Shown in pieces: positions 46,263-57,005 of a DNA stretch of 64,000 bases; the first letter of the stretch is position 1; every line of letters begins with the position of its first letter. The notes beneath the pieces were generated by a model, which worked only from the letters and a program-made list of their open reading frames with translations, was not told the origin of the DNA and made no database searches. Source of the DNA: Manduca sexta (lineage: Eukaryota > Arthropoda > Insecta > Lepidoptera > Sphingidae); NCBI RefSeq assembly GCF_014839805.1, contig NC_051124.1:806001-870000 (forward strand), written 5' to 3'. The translations under genes and the position numbers were made by a program.

Positions 46263-46452
46263 GCTACATCGTAGTAGATACACACGCTACGTCGTAGTAG
46301 ATAATGTATGCTACGCCCTAGTAAACGAACTTAATGTGCTACAATGATACTGCATACGAAAACCATAAAATATGCTACGTCGTAGCGCATACACGCTACG
46401 TTATTGAACTAAACGCACGCGATATCGAACTATGTATGGGCTACGTCGTAGC
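46263..46452. repeat. array of an imperfect palindrome, GCTACGTCGTAG
   Basis: Occurrences: GCTACATCGTAG (46263), GCTACGTCGTAG (46286), GCTACGCCCTAG (46310), GCTACAATGATA (46338), GCTACGTCGTAG (46374), GCTACGTTATTG (46395), GCTACGTCGTAG (46440). Spacing is mainly 21-28 bp, with one of 36 and one of 45. Each unit is a near-palindrome with an unpaired centre. It may be a decayed minisatellite or a multi-site binding region. Confidence 0.65.
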
Positions 46453-46554
46453 ACAGGGCGCCGTAATGAATAGTGTGACATAGAGGTACATAGGTTACCT
46501 TTATTTTGACGACTGTAAATAATTTATTAGGTCATTTATTTTGTGATGGCTACA

Positions 46555-46818
46555 CTGCCGTGTTAAGCGCAAAATCGGTATGTGAGGGAAACCTTATTTT
46601 GAGATGGTCGATGTTTTGTAAATATAGTTTTATAGTTTTGTATGTAAAACTGACATAGAGAAATTCCTTTAAGGTTTTTTTTAACAAGTTCTAAATAAGA
46701 TATCGTTATTTAGGTAAATTCATTGGATGGGTATTTCTTTAAGTTATCTGACGACACAAAAATCAAGATTTTGTTTTTTTTTTTTGAGATAATATCGCTT
46801 TTGAGCTTAGCACGGCAA
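46555..46818. mobile_element. MITE with CTGCCGTGCTAAGC ends, second copy
   Basis: The start CTGCCGTGTTAAGCGC and the end GAGCTTAGCACGGCA are inverted partners. The interior (TGTGAGGGAAACCTTATTT, CATTGGATGGGTATTTC) matches 36626-36868 along its length. Confidence 0.75.
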
Positions 46819-49800
46819 TATAATGATAATATCATTTATTTATAAATTGACTACGATAACTGTAATTTGATACGTGGCAGGTTCCAATTAGGTAAAGTAA
46901 TTTGCTTTCATTGCAAATATTATTTTGATCAATATTTATAATCAGTAACCACATTTTAATGGCATCCTCAATATTATGCCACTATATGGTTCAGATAGGT
47001 TACTCTACAAATTAAACATGCTTCGTAGACATTTTTTAGTTTTGCTTCCAATTTACCTTCCTATTTACCTTAACATCCAATGACAAAATATTAAAAAAAA
47101 TATCAATTGTGCTACTTTAACCTCAACATTTGCAACTTCAACACGACTACGCCTTAACATTCGTAGCCGCATCGTCCTCATAAATAACAATCCCGAAATC
47201 ATCGACAACACGCACAGACGTTACAGGTACGACACGAATCGCTTTTCATACGTCCCATAAATTATTCAGACCCTTGAGTCCCCGCGGCGCGCCCTGTAAT
47301 ACATTTATAGTGGTTCTATTTAAATTTCCAGCCTTACATATAGTATTGTTACTGCCAATGAACGTATTGGGTTGAATATGTAATATGGCATGGAATTTGA
47401 CTAAATTAAGGGATCTTTGGAACCATAGGTCTTAATCTTTGGTACCCTAGTATAATTTGTTGTAATATACTAGTTTATTATAGTAATACGGTGTACAAAC
47501 AGGATTTCATTCGCCCATATGTAGGATCTCCACTACTTATAATGAAGTTTGTAAAAAAGTGCCAGATATCGATATATTTTTCGATTCTCTTAACAAATTT
47601 ATAAACAAATGTACAAGTTCTTTTTAATGGCAAATTATAATATTTATTTTGTATTCCTCTGTTACTCGCGGTTAAGCTAAGTATGCAATCTTCTGAAGCA
47701 ATGTTGTGTACATCATTAATTGGTGCATGTATTAGTTATTAAGCCTGTGTAAAGTGTATTTGAATGTTGAATATTATTATGTATTGTTGATGTTCCTATT
47801 GTAGTAAATAAAAAAATATGAAATACATTCTGATGGTATATAATTTGGTTATAAATATATTGTCAATACAAAGTGATACAACGATTACCTAAGAGTTGGT
47901 TGTTTATTTATTTAACTGGTGAACAAGATGCTCCTTACTCCTTAGTGTTTAGTTTGAAAACCTTCTGCGAGTAGACTCCTTATTTGCTATTAAAAGATAA
48001 GTAGTTTATTAGGGTAATTGTATGAGTTACATAGACTTCCACGGCATATTTCTTCAACTTTACTTTACGACTTTATACTACTAACTTTCACTACCGTTTC
48101 GGTCCATATAAAACTCATTTTCCAGTATAAATACAAGCTGAATTTGGGAGTTCCGCCAACCTTCTCATCAAACTTGATCAAAACAGGTTCAGTGATTGTC
48201 CTCAACAGTCTTTCAATGAATATGGATTATATGCATATCAAGAAAGTTGTCTGTTACAGTTCAAAACTTTGTACACCTTTTATCGAAATAACGTTCAGAA
48301 ATATCAGTGAGATATCCCCGCAACCAAACTTTTCCGGCATATCAATATACGAAGCGGTTGGTCACAACTCTGTGTGTTTGAAATATTTCGTCACACACGC
48401 CCGTTGCATGTCCGAGCGATTACCATGCATTCTCAGGATAAGAAAAATATTTATAAAAATACTTTATTTAAATTTAATTTAATCTTAAAGCATTTACGTT
48501 TGTATGTGTTTGGGATAAAAAAACAATGTATCCAATATAATCACTATTCATTATGGGACTCAAAATCAAATCACTCCGAGCTCAAAATTATGCAATTCAA
48601 ACTTTTAGGTGGAATTACCACAGCTTATAGGCATTCGTAATATCATCAATAACTTGAACTCCAGGACTTGTCATCGAACAAGAGTTTATCTCTAGTTTAT
48701 CTCCTGACACTGCCCGGAAACTGCACGTTAAAGTGTATCTAAAAACTATAGCTAACAGAGAGCGTCATGGGCCGCGCGGTTCGCGCAAATTGAAAACGGA
48801 CGGCAATTGACTGCTTTTCATTCCTGTTACATTTTTGTAGAGTTCCTTTGGTGGGATTTGAAACCTGGGATTATTATTAATGAATTTCGTGGGTACTATA
48901 ATGACTTTAATTTAAAGTTAGCGAGTTATACGTACTTAAAGCCAACCTTTATCTCCCAAAGGAGAGCTAGAGGAGTCTAGTGCAGCGGATTTTACCCTAC
49001 GATAAGTAGGTGAGATTATCACTATATCTGTATTTTCTTGTCCTGGGAATTAAACACAAACCTTGTTTTCTGTACCAAAAATTATAAGAACATATTTTGT
49101 TTTCAATATAGCAATGTGCTGTCAGACCCTGAAATGGAAATAACCGTCGCGCTTTACTGGTTCTTTAATGCCTCTGTCTACGAATTATTTCACGAAACCA
49201 AACTGAGAGTAACCCTCGGGAACCCTTAAAATCCTATTCCTAGTCAACTCGCAGTTTCATTAGTCGTGGGATTGTTTAACGGGCGCCATCATTTCGGTCG
49301 AACATAAGGAACCCTTGATTGAAATCTTTCCTATTTTCACCTCTGATGAATAGCCAAATGAAATTGGATTATGCTGGATTTATTTTAGCTGGTGAATGGA
49401 TTTTTATATGGGGTATTTACCCGGTTCGTATGTGACTGGATAGTGTAGGTATTTTACACGAATTTGAGTGACATTGTGGTGCCAATCCCTGTTGAGCCGG
49501 ACTATGTTGGGATTGCTTATATCGTAATACTTAAAGGAGAATGCCCATTTTTGTATGAAAGTTGGGCTACGCTTGCGTCTGTACAAAACCTTCACTAAAT
49601 TATAGGGAATATATCCTAGTTTTTATAAAAATTTAAAACAATTGGATATTCGATGGGAGTTCGGAGTAATCAGATTTTTATAACGCGGTTATTTTGAGGT
49701 TAAGTATGGACTGCAATAATGTACGGTAGAAAGTACTTACGTGCCTAAGTAAGTTCAATATGGCAGTATTGTTATTGCAATAAGCAATTATTGGATGTTC

Positions 49801-50335
49801 TTTTCACCTAGCTTTAATTGCCCTCATAAGAAACTGATAGGTACTAACATATCTGATAAGACGAAACTTCAATAAAACTTCTAAGACAGTATGACGGAAT
49901 ATTAGTTTTTCCACGGAGGATATGTTACCTAACCTTTTATGTATAGATTTTTCTGAATAACGACTTATTCTATTACATGGATTACGTAATCTTTTTTTCC
50001 ACCTACCATTATCTCACTCCAATCGTCAATACTTGTAGAATAGATTCAGCTTAGCTTTTATGACCGGCTGTATGCCTGACGCCAACCGTCTTTGGAGGAT
50101 TCCGATCCCAGGCAACTCACTTCACAGCCTGATTAGGCTAATAGTTAATAATCATCGGGAAAGAACAATAAAACGAGAAATACGATATCCGATGTATATT
50201 TTTATATAGATGTATATTTTTAATAGAGGTATATATTCTTGGCATCCCAAAATAAAAAAAAGAATTTGATATAGCTGCAGCAGGTTTATATATACTCCTG
50301 AAGTGAGTGAATGACTTCTTGCAGCGTTGGCCAGG
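46819..50335. other. unannotated DNA; longest open frame of the window
   Basis: No recognised gene in about 3.5 kb. The 154-codon frame at 48018-48482 starts at TTG, not ATG, and has no domain I recognise; an overlapping 88-codon frame follows. CpG words are few. It could be a decayed gene or a chance frame. Elsewhere the region is AT-rich with no repeat recognised. Confidence 0.4.
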
Positions 50336-50414
50336 TCATGTCATGTTGTTGTCTGTGAACCTCTCTATTAGCTGATCTCCAGCAGGCAGCACAAACTCAT
50401 TCCAGCCTTGAAAC
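50336..50414 (-). CDS. candidate terminal coding exon
   Basis: On the minus strand a splice acceptor, TCTACATTATATTTTAG, precedes G and then a 25-residue frame, FQGWNEFVLPAGDQLIERF and TDNNMT, ending in TGA at 50336-50338. The residue mix (W, E, D, Q, G, P) is protein-like rather than the K/N/I/F/Y bias of chance frames here. The first base completes a split codon (entry phase 2). Downstream, AATTAAA-like and TATA-rich sequence could hold a polyadenylation site near 50218. I do not recognise the protein. A partner exon with the right phase is proposed at 52621-52676. Confidence 0.35.
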
Positions 50415-51086
50415 CTAAAATATAATGTAGAAGTTGAGTAAACATGTTTCCATTATTATTATTGTTAAACTGTTTTCTTGAACTTTGGCAAGATTTTTCC
50501 CACATTGTGGGTATGTTAATAATAATCTACATAACTTACAAACCGGACAGCTCGTCCAAGAAATATACTTATTGCTTTGGCACCGCAAAGGTGCAGTGAA
50601 TACACCGCCGGGTTATGTCGTCTCGATAAGCTGTCCTGGGTCTACGCTCTAGATGACATTGCGTTGCTAACTAAAAGCCTTCCGTCTCAAAGTTCGAAAC
50701 ACACACTATACACGTTGTTTTTTAACAGAGGATTTCTCGACTCAACATTAAAATACATAAGAAAAACACTCCGATTTTGAGTAAGATAAAATATTAAAAT
50801 ATAATATGTAATGATTTAACATTCAAACAAATCAGAAGTGTCAAAATGTCACTAATTTCAGTTGCCAGTGTAATAATAATTTGTACCCATATTTTTATAC
50901 TTAAAAAATAAAGTCCAGATATGTTTTAGCTGACTTTAGTATTTCTGTCAATACAAGTACAAGTCGCCATTTGTTTGTTTTTGGAACGATAAATATTTTC
51001 TCTTTTTTACCAGCTATTTGGAGTTTGGTCATAATTATTAAGTAAAATGTATTATTTTATAACAATATATTTGAGATGAATAAATA
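50415..51086. other. unannotated DNA
   Basis: A 67-codon plus frame (50577-50780) has no domain. This stretch would be intronic if the minus-strand exon calls are right. Confidence 0.4.
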
Positions 51087-52078
51087 TCTATACTATTATA
51101 TAAAGCTGAAGAGTTTGTTTGTTTGTTTGTTTGTTTGAACGCGCTAATCTCAGGAACTACCGGTCCAAACCGAAAAATTCTTTTTACGTTGGATAGCCCT
51201 TTGTTCGTGGAGTGCTATAGGCTATATATCATCACGCTATATCCAATAGGAGCGGGGCAGTAATGGCTAATCTCAGGAATTACCGGTCCAAACTGAAAAA
51301 TTCTTTTTGCGTTGGATAGCCCTTTGTTCGTGGAGTGCTATAGGCTATATATCATCACGCTATACCCAATAGGAGCGGGGCAGTAATGGCTAATCTCAGG
51401 AACTACCGATCCAAACTGAAAAATTCTTTTGCGTTGGATAGCCCTTTGTTCGTGGAGTGCTATAGGCTATATATCATCACGCTATACCCAATAGGAGCGG
51501 AGCAGTAATGGCTAATCTCAGGAACTACCGATTCGAACTGAAAACATATTTTTGTGTTGAATAGTCCTTTCTTTGTAGAGTGCTCAAAGTTATATATCAT
51601 CACGCTATGACCAATAGGAGCGGAGCAGTAATGGCTAATCTCAGGAACTACCGGTTTGAACTGAAAAAATCTTTTTGTGTTGGATAGCCCTTTGTTCCTG
51701 GAGTGCTATAGGCTATATATCATCACGCTATGACCAATAGGAGCGGAGCAGTAATGAAACATGTTGCAAAAACGGGGAAAATTATGAGTTTTGAGAGCTT
51801 CCGTTGCCTGCGCTGCGTAAACGGTTAAAGTTATGCAATGATGTATGACGGGATTGTTTCACTTAAAAAGTTCTAAATAATATAACAAAGTCCCCCGCTG
51901 CATCTGTCTGTTACGTGTTAAACTCAAAAACTACCCAACGTATTAAGATGAAATTTGGTATGGAGACAGTTTGAGACCCTGGGAAGAACATAGGCTCCCG
52001 GGAAACTACTATTTTTATAACGGAAAACTTTAGCTTGAAAAACTTTATAACGCGGGCGGAGCCGCGAGCAAAAGCTAG
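51087..52078 (+). mobile_element. complete 1-kb non-autonomous Helitron, opposite orientation
   Basis: It starts TCTATACTATTATATAAAGC after A, has a (GTTT)n run, and ends CGCGGGCGGAGCCGCG, AGCAAAAGCTAG before T. The 3' hairpin (stem CGCGG/CCGCG) lies 8 nt before CTAG. Five internal units of 123 bp (one 122) are marked by CCAATAGGAGCGG at 51243, 51366, 51488, 51611 and 51734. It is the inverted partner of 29707-30713. Confidence 0.85.
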
Positions 52079-52620
52079 TATTGTTATAAAATAATATACA
52101 TATATATTACAGATTCAAGTACAAGCACATTTATCGTACTTATTTGCTTTTTTATTACATTTAAAATGGGAATTTGTTATAAATTGGTATCATTTCGCCA
52201 TATCGGCAGTAAATTATCCGGGGTTTCATTTGCAACAATTAAACAACTTTTTTTCATATCTTTTAAACCCCATTCGCTTACGACTGAAATAAATACAAAT
52301 GAAGTAATAATTAAAATGATTATTTTTCGTGGATATTTGGTTAAGACGCATGACTGACGCAAAGATAGCCTGGTTTTGGGCATTGTCCTTTTAATGATTG
52401 TCATTTTATTATTTATAATGTTTCATTATATTTGTTTCAGGTATGGACGGGTTTGATTAACAACTACCTTCACATAAGGTATTTGAAATATATTTTATGA
52501 AATCATGTTGCAGATAATAAAATATAAAATATGAATAATATTTTTTTCAGTCTTAAAATATTATAACTCTTTTATATTTTAATAAATAAAAAATAAATAA
52601 ATTTACTTTAAATTACTTAC
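52079..52620. other. unannotated AT-rich DNA
   Basis: Overlapping 63- and 75-codon frames on opposite strands (52166-52404) have no recognisable domain. Confidence 0.4.
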
Positions 52621-52676
52621 AGGTCCGTAGAATGATTTAAAAAGTATGCGGCCGGATAACGAACGAAATTAATGGT
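52621..52676 (-). CDS. candidate exon upstream of the terminal exon
   Basis: On the minus strand, CTAACCTAG is followed by an 18-codon frame TINFVRYPAAYFLNHSTD plus CT, cut by a consensus donor GTAAGT. The leftover CT would join the G at 50414 to make a leucine codon, so the two exons are in phase. The donor is strong; the acceptor is weak (short pyrimidine tract, branch-like CTAAC too close). I recognise no domain. Confidence 0.22.
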
Positions 52677-52804
52677 CTAGGTTAGCAAACGTACTGATCT
52701 ATCGTTTAGAAATGTTGGATGTAAAATCCCTTACAATAATTTTACACTTTTATTTTTATTAGTTTGGCACAGAAAAAGAAATATACCAATTACTTTTTTT
52801 ATTG

Positions 52805-53100
52805 TTTTGAATGACGAGACGAGCTGACCGTTCGCCTGAATGGTAAGCGGTACGACCGCCCATAAACAATAAAAACACTATTCAACACCTTGAATTACAA
52901 AGTATTGTTTGGTATTCCACTGCGCTCGGCATCCTGTGACATGAGGTATTGAGTCTTATTGTAGCTAGTAGTTACACTGGCTACAATGTCCTTCAAACTG
53001 GAACACAACAGTGACTACACACTGCTGCTTGGCGGCACAAATAGACATTGCGGTTCTACCTACCCTGGCGAATTCTCACATATGAGAGACCTACCACCAG
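52805..53100 (+). mobile_element. SINE family D, near full length
   Basis: GAATGACGAGACGAGCTG, ACCGTTCGCCTGAATGG, GTACGACCGCCCATAAAC, TTGAATTACAAAGTATTG, TTCCACTGCGCTCGGC, CTACAATGTCCTTCAAAC, TTGGCGGCACAAATAGAC and GAGACCTACCACCAG: the best-preserved copy here. Confidence 0.85.
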
Positions 53101-54374
53101 TGATTAGAGAATCATATACCAATTACATGACTCTCTAATTTACAATAGTAATCATAAAAATTTCAGCATGTTAAACTACAGTTTACATTAAACTCACTTT
53201 TAATTTAATTTAGTAGGTTCCTACCAAAATTTTATATCTATCCTTGTTTAATACACACTGAACTATAATGACGCATATTTTCAAATTAAAACCGTACGAT
53301 ACTGAAATATTTATCTATAAGTAAATCCATTGGTGCAAGTTTCCGCCGCGTGGAAAGTTTCTCAAGCCGCAGACCGGCCCATTCATTCGCCGACAGCACG
53401 TTACATGCGTCGCGGTTATATTCAACAACAACGTCTGTTTACATAAAGTCTAATATTATTATTTTAGTCACATACAAACATTTCTAGAAAAAGGGCATTG
53501 GATATCCTTTATACTCTTCTCAGAAGCGAGGTCCATGTCTTCATAGTGTCTGTACCGTCAGCCTATAAATGTATCCAATAAAGAGGAATTAAGAAACATA
53601 TTGCCAAAAACAAGATGATATAGACTGAAGTATTGATCGGCATAATTTTTAAGCGTAAACGTAACTTAATGTCAATCATTCTACAGTGTCTTGAACACTG
53701 TCTAATGATTGACATTGTATCAATGCATTGTGTTTACTATATATTACAATTACGCCCTGATAATACGAGATACAAATTTTAAAATTGTGCGAGAAGACCA
53801 GTTAAAGTGTGATTGCGACGTCGCATCGCACAGATTTGATACGAATTTTAATAGTACAAAAAATTTTGATCCTGAGGATACAGAACACAAAATTATTATA
53901 ATTAATTAGTCATAAAAAAATAGAAACCGTTTATTAGACAGATTTTTAATCAATATTATTAAAATGTAATTTTAGACATTTAACACAAAGTCATACAGCA
54001 TATTACGGCCGCAACACACGAGGGGGCGTAATGAGGCCCGTCTGAGTGCAACAACGTCGTTTTACTGCACTGCAGTGTATACACTGCTCTAGTGTGCACT
54101 GTGCCCGCCAATTTCACACTGCCGACTTAATTCCTGTTATCACTTTATCAAGTTTGTGTATGAGTTTTTAGTTCTTTTATTCAATTATGCTTGCACACTG
54201 GCCTAGTAGTAGTCTATTCGATTTGTCTGATAAGGTTCATATTCAATTCCCACGTTTTATATATTATTAAAAGTTCCTAGGAAATTATACGTTGCAGATC
54301 AGACTAAATATTTGACCTGTCAAGGCTATGTCAGTTATTTGTTTAATGATAAATAAATTATTACGTTGAAGTTG
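53101..54374. other. mostly unannotated; one perfect-looking hairpin
   Basis: No gene recognised. A hairpin at 53668-53716 has 22-nt arms (AATGTCAATCATTCTACAG.. / ..CTAATGATTGACATT) that pair at 20 of 22 positions around a 5-nt loop. It is too short for a standard microRNA precursor and could be a MITE remnant. Confidence 0.45.
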
Positions 54375-54625
54375 ATTGACTGCATCGGTGGCGTAGTTGC
54401 ACGGCAGCGCTCTGAGGTCTTGGGTTCGAATCCCAGGTCGAGCAAATTGATATTTGTTTTTTTTTCTGCTCAGTAGAAGCCCGGAGTCTGGAATTTGTAC
54501 CCGATATAGCGATAGGTTCGCCCTCTATCACATCATGGAACGGAACATACTTGGCGACAAATACCCGCCCTGGTTGCGTCTGCATACCCCTTCGGGGATA
54601 AATGCGTGATGTGTGTGTTTGTAAA
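54375..54625 (+). mobile_element. SINE family A, best copy
   Basis: The head ACTGCATCGGTGGCGTAG has an A-box-like region and GGGTTCGAATCCCAGG a perfect B box. The body runs GTAGAAGCCCGGAGTCTGG, TACCCGATATAGCGATAGG, CATCATGGAACGGAAC, TTGCGTCTGCATACCCC and GGGATAAATGCGTGATG. The 110-codon minus frame (54361-54693) is antisense to the SINE, not a gene. Confidence 0.8.
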
Positions 54626-54945
54626 TTATTATATTTGATTTCAGTGCATTGCACACTGTTATTTATAATTCCAAGATCCCAAACTGTTGCCACTCTCTAT
54701 GGGGGTTGGGATAGTTATCACCACGCGAACGGCTTACTCGTGGCTACATTTATTTGTTTTACAAAAAAAAAATATATTGTCTAAATGTTACAATGTGGGT
54801 GGTATACGCCCCATAGTTTATTTAAAGAAATGACATGTTCCAAAATGTTGGCTCTGAACCAACACGTATTTGAAAATGTTAGTCAATTACAGTGTTTCAG
54901 ATTTGTAACATTTAAGGATAATTGAAATAAAATAATAAAACATTA

Positions 54946-55100
54946 ATAGTGAAATATGAAATTTTCTGAAAGGGAGCTGACACAACATGTAGGTACTAAT
55001 ATGCATAAATGCGGTGTGCAAATCGTTCTAATGATAATAAGATACAGAAATTCTACAATGGGAAGCTGACAGGAATCGGGATGTATGGACCCTACGCCAT
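54946..55100 (+). repeat. family F repeat
   Basis: AGTGAAATATGAAATTTTC, GGGAGCTGACACAACATG, TGTGCAAATCGTTCTAATG and GCTGACAGGAATCGGGATG, TATGGACC. It ends about 65 bp before a SINE B copy. Confidence 0.7.
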
Positions 55101-55164
55101 TGTAATACCCAAAGCTCACATTTATCTAATCGCACTTATGTTTGAAGTTCTAACAATATAAATT

Positions 55165-55528
55165 TATAGAATACTCTAAACCGAATTTCAGCCACGGCGG
55201 CCAATTTCAACAGTGTGTAGCCAGATACGCAAGAGATATTATAGTGCACAAGTATATGCGCAATACACAGGTGCGTGCTATGTTTATTCATTCTCATAGT
55301 CCGGTGAGACGGCAATCCGCATGACCCGAGAGAAAACAGGCGCAGGACCAACGGTTTGCATGCTTTCCGACGGTATCACATCGCCAACTTCGAAATTCCG
55401 AGCTGCGACTGAGTAATGTCTAAGATGGAAAATCCCAGTCTTATCATTTTTGGCCTGACCCGGGACACGAATCCAGGATCTCAGCGCGAGATTTGTACGC
55501 ATTACAACTACACCACTGAGGCAGTCAA
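55165..55528 (-). mobile_element. SINE family B, reverse orientation
   Basis: In reverse: GACTGCCTCAGTGGTGTAG, TGCGTACAAATCTCGCGC, GGATTCGTGTCCCGGGTC, ACCGTTGGTCCTGCGCC and GATTGCCGTCTCACCGG, ACTATGAGAATGAA. The order matches 19752-20125. The 71- and 72-codon minus frames are inside it. Confidence 0.75.
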
Positions 55529-55600
55529 TTAGTATCTGGTTTACGCCAATATCTTTTTTCTCAGTATTTATTTATCCTTGACTATAGGCCACGCACGTTT

Positions 55601-56168
55601 AGTCGCCCTCTATATCCTGTGTACGGGTGTCTATTTTGCAGGAACAAAAAAATAGGTTCCCGATTGTAACTATGACGCCGTTAGCGTGCGGCTTATACAG
55701 CCTATTGACAAACTAGGACTGCTATAGCCGCCTCATAACTCGTTATGTACTAAGTTATCGAACCTATACGAAGACTATTAGAAAAATGAATTAAAAATAT
55801 ATATTTCGCCATCTACTGGTAAATGTTTAAATTGCAACCTTAAACAGCGCCATCTACACGAAATGACGGCAACTCATATACGCCTGTAAAACCAAGTAGT
55901 TCTCAAAACGACCGCTTGATGTCTCTTATATTTAATCCTAAGTAAAAACCGCTTTTCCTCTTTTTCGTTAAAGCGCCCTCTGGGATTTTCATAGTAAACC
56001 AAAGCGAATATCGCCATGCGTCGAGTCAGCGCCACCTAGTTGCAATTGCTTAAGTTTTGAAGTAAACTGCTTAAGCTACGAGTGTGTACAAAGTGTTTCA
56101 TAATATTTTGGTAGATGGCGCAAATATTGTGTAAATTGTTTATAGTATTTCGTATAGAGGGCACTAGG
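55601..56168. promoter_or_regulatory. cluster of seven CTCF-like motifs
   Basis: Minus-strand sites: AGAGGGCGACT (55601), ACCAGTAGATGGCGA (55806-55820, 13 of 14 consensus positions), CGTGTAGATGGCGC (55847), CCCAGAGGGCGC (55973) and CAACTAGGTGGCGC (56028, 13 of 14). Plus-strand sites: TTGGTAGATGGCGC (56108) and TATAGAGGGCACTAGG (56154). The consensus used is CCASYAGRKGGCRS. Orientation flips between the fifth and sixth site. Clusters like this mark insulators and domain boundaries in animals. The alternative is a decayed repeat that carries the word; no longer repeat unit is visible between the sites. Confidence 0.45.
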
Positions 56169-56576
56169 TACTTCATTTTAATACTTCAGTTAAAAAAACG
56201 TTAATTATACAAACGTAATATATTATTACATAAATTAGTATATGGTACGATTGCAATTTCAATGTTTTGTGCTTTTAATTAGGTATTTACTATCATTATA
56301 TTCATTAATAACAGATTTAATTCCTGTAATAAAACAAATAAACTCAAAATATATTTTTAAAATATAAAAATACTATGTCATATAATTATTTATAAAAACA
56401 GTTATTTTTGGTCACAGTTGATTCATAATTCTGGGTTTCTAGCGCCCATTAGTCAATTGACACTTAATACTTGGTATCTAATTGTCATTCAGCAAATAAT
56501 TATTTCTAACGCACACTTTTTATAAGCTATTGATGAGCAAATCTGACGTGTAATCTACATGGTATTGGTAACTTAC

Positions 56577-56664
56577 GTGTTGTGTCCATAGTGCTGAAGT
56601 TCGGACAATTATTTGTCTTCACAGTTTTGTTATTTACATATAAATGAAAATTCTGACTCCACAT
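56577..56664 (-). CDS. weak candidate exon with ATG and GTAAGT donor
   Basis: From ATG at 56664 the minus strand reads MWSQNFHLYVNNKTVKTNN, CPNFSTMDTT and one further base before a consensus donor GTAAGT. The exit phase (1) does not fit the exon at 52621 directly. No domain or signal peptide is seen. The donor is the main support. Confidence 0.18.
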
Positions 56665-56796
56665 TTGTAACGTCTTAACTCTTCTACATACTCCATTTCT
56701 TAGATTTTGCTAATATAACACTATTGAACTATATTACATTATTAATTCATCGATAATAGATTTACTTTTTGCAATTCTATAGATGCGATCTCTACA

Positions 56797-57005
56797 ATAG
56801 TATGATAATCTTCGGTTTCGCCTGCGTGAAAGAGTTTGTGGGAATAGAAGTGCCTGCTTATATATTTTCCCGGGGTTAAAAGTCACCTACGACCTTTCCA
56901 GGGCGTCAACCTATCTATCTCCATACCATCGTAAACCGTTCGGTTGTTTTTGAGTTTATCGCGTAAGGTAGACGAATGCGGCGGGAGCATTTTTTTATAA
57001 TATAT
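56797..57005 (-). mobile_element. diverged non-autonomous Helitron
   Basis: ATCTTCGGTTTCGCCTGCG (3' end side), TATATTTTCCCGGGG, CTATCTCCATACCATCG, GTTTTTGAGTTTATCGCG and TTTATAATATATTAG follow the same order as 29707 onward, without the 123-bp units. Confidence 0.6.

Noticed and set aside
54361..54693. 110-codon minus-strand open frame
   Set aside because: Antisense to a complete family A SINE. Its apparent protein-like content (e.g. CSTWDSNPRPQ) is the reverse reading of the SINE B box region and is seen antisense to other copies too.
52621..56664. minus-strand gene joining the ORF at 56577-56664 to the exon at 52621
   Set aside because: The exit phase of the first (1) does not fit the entry phase of the second (0), so at least one more exon would be needed.
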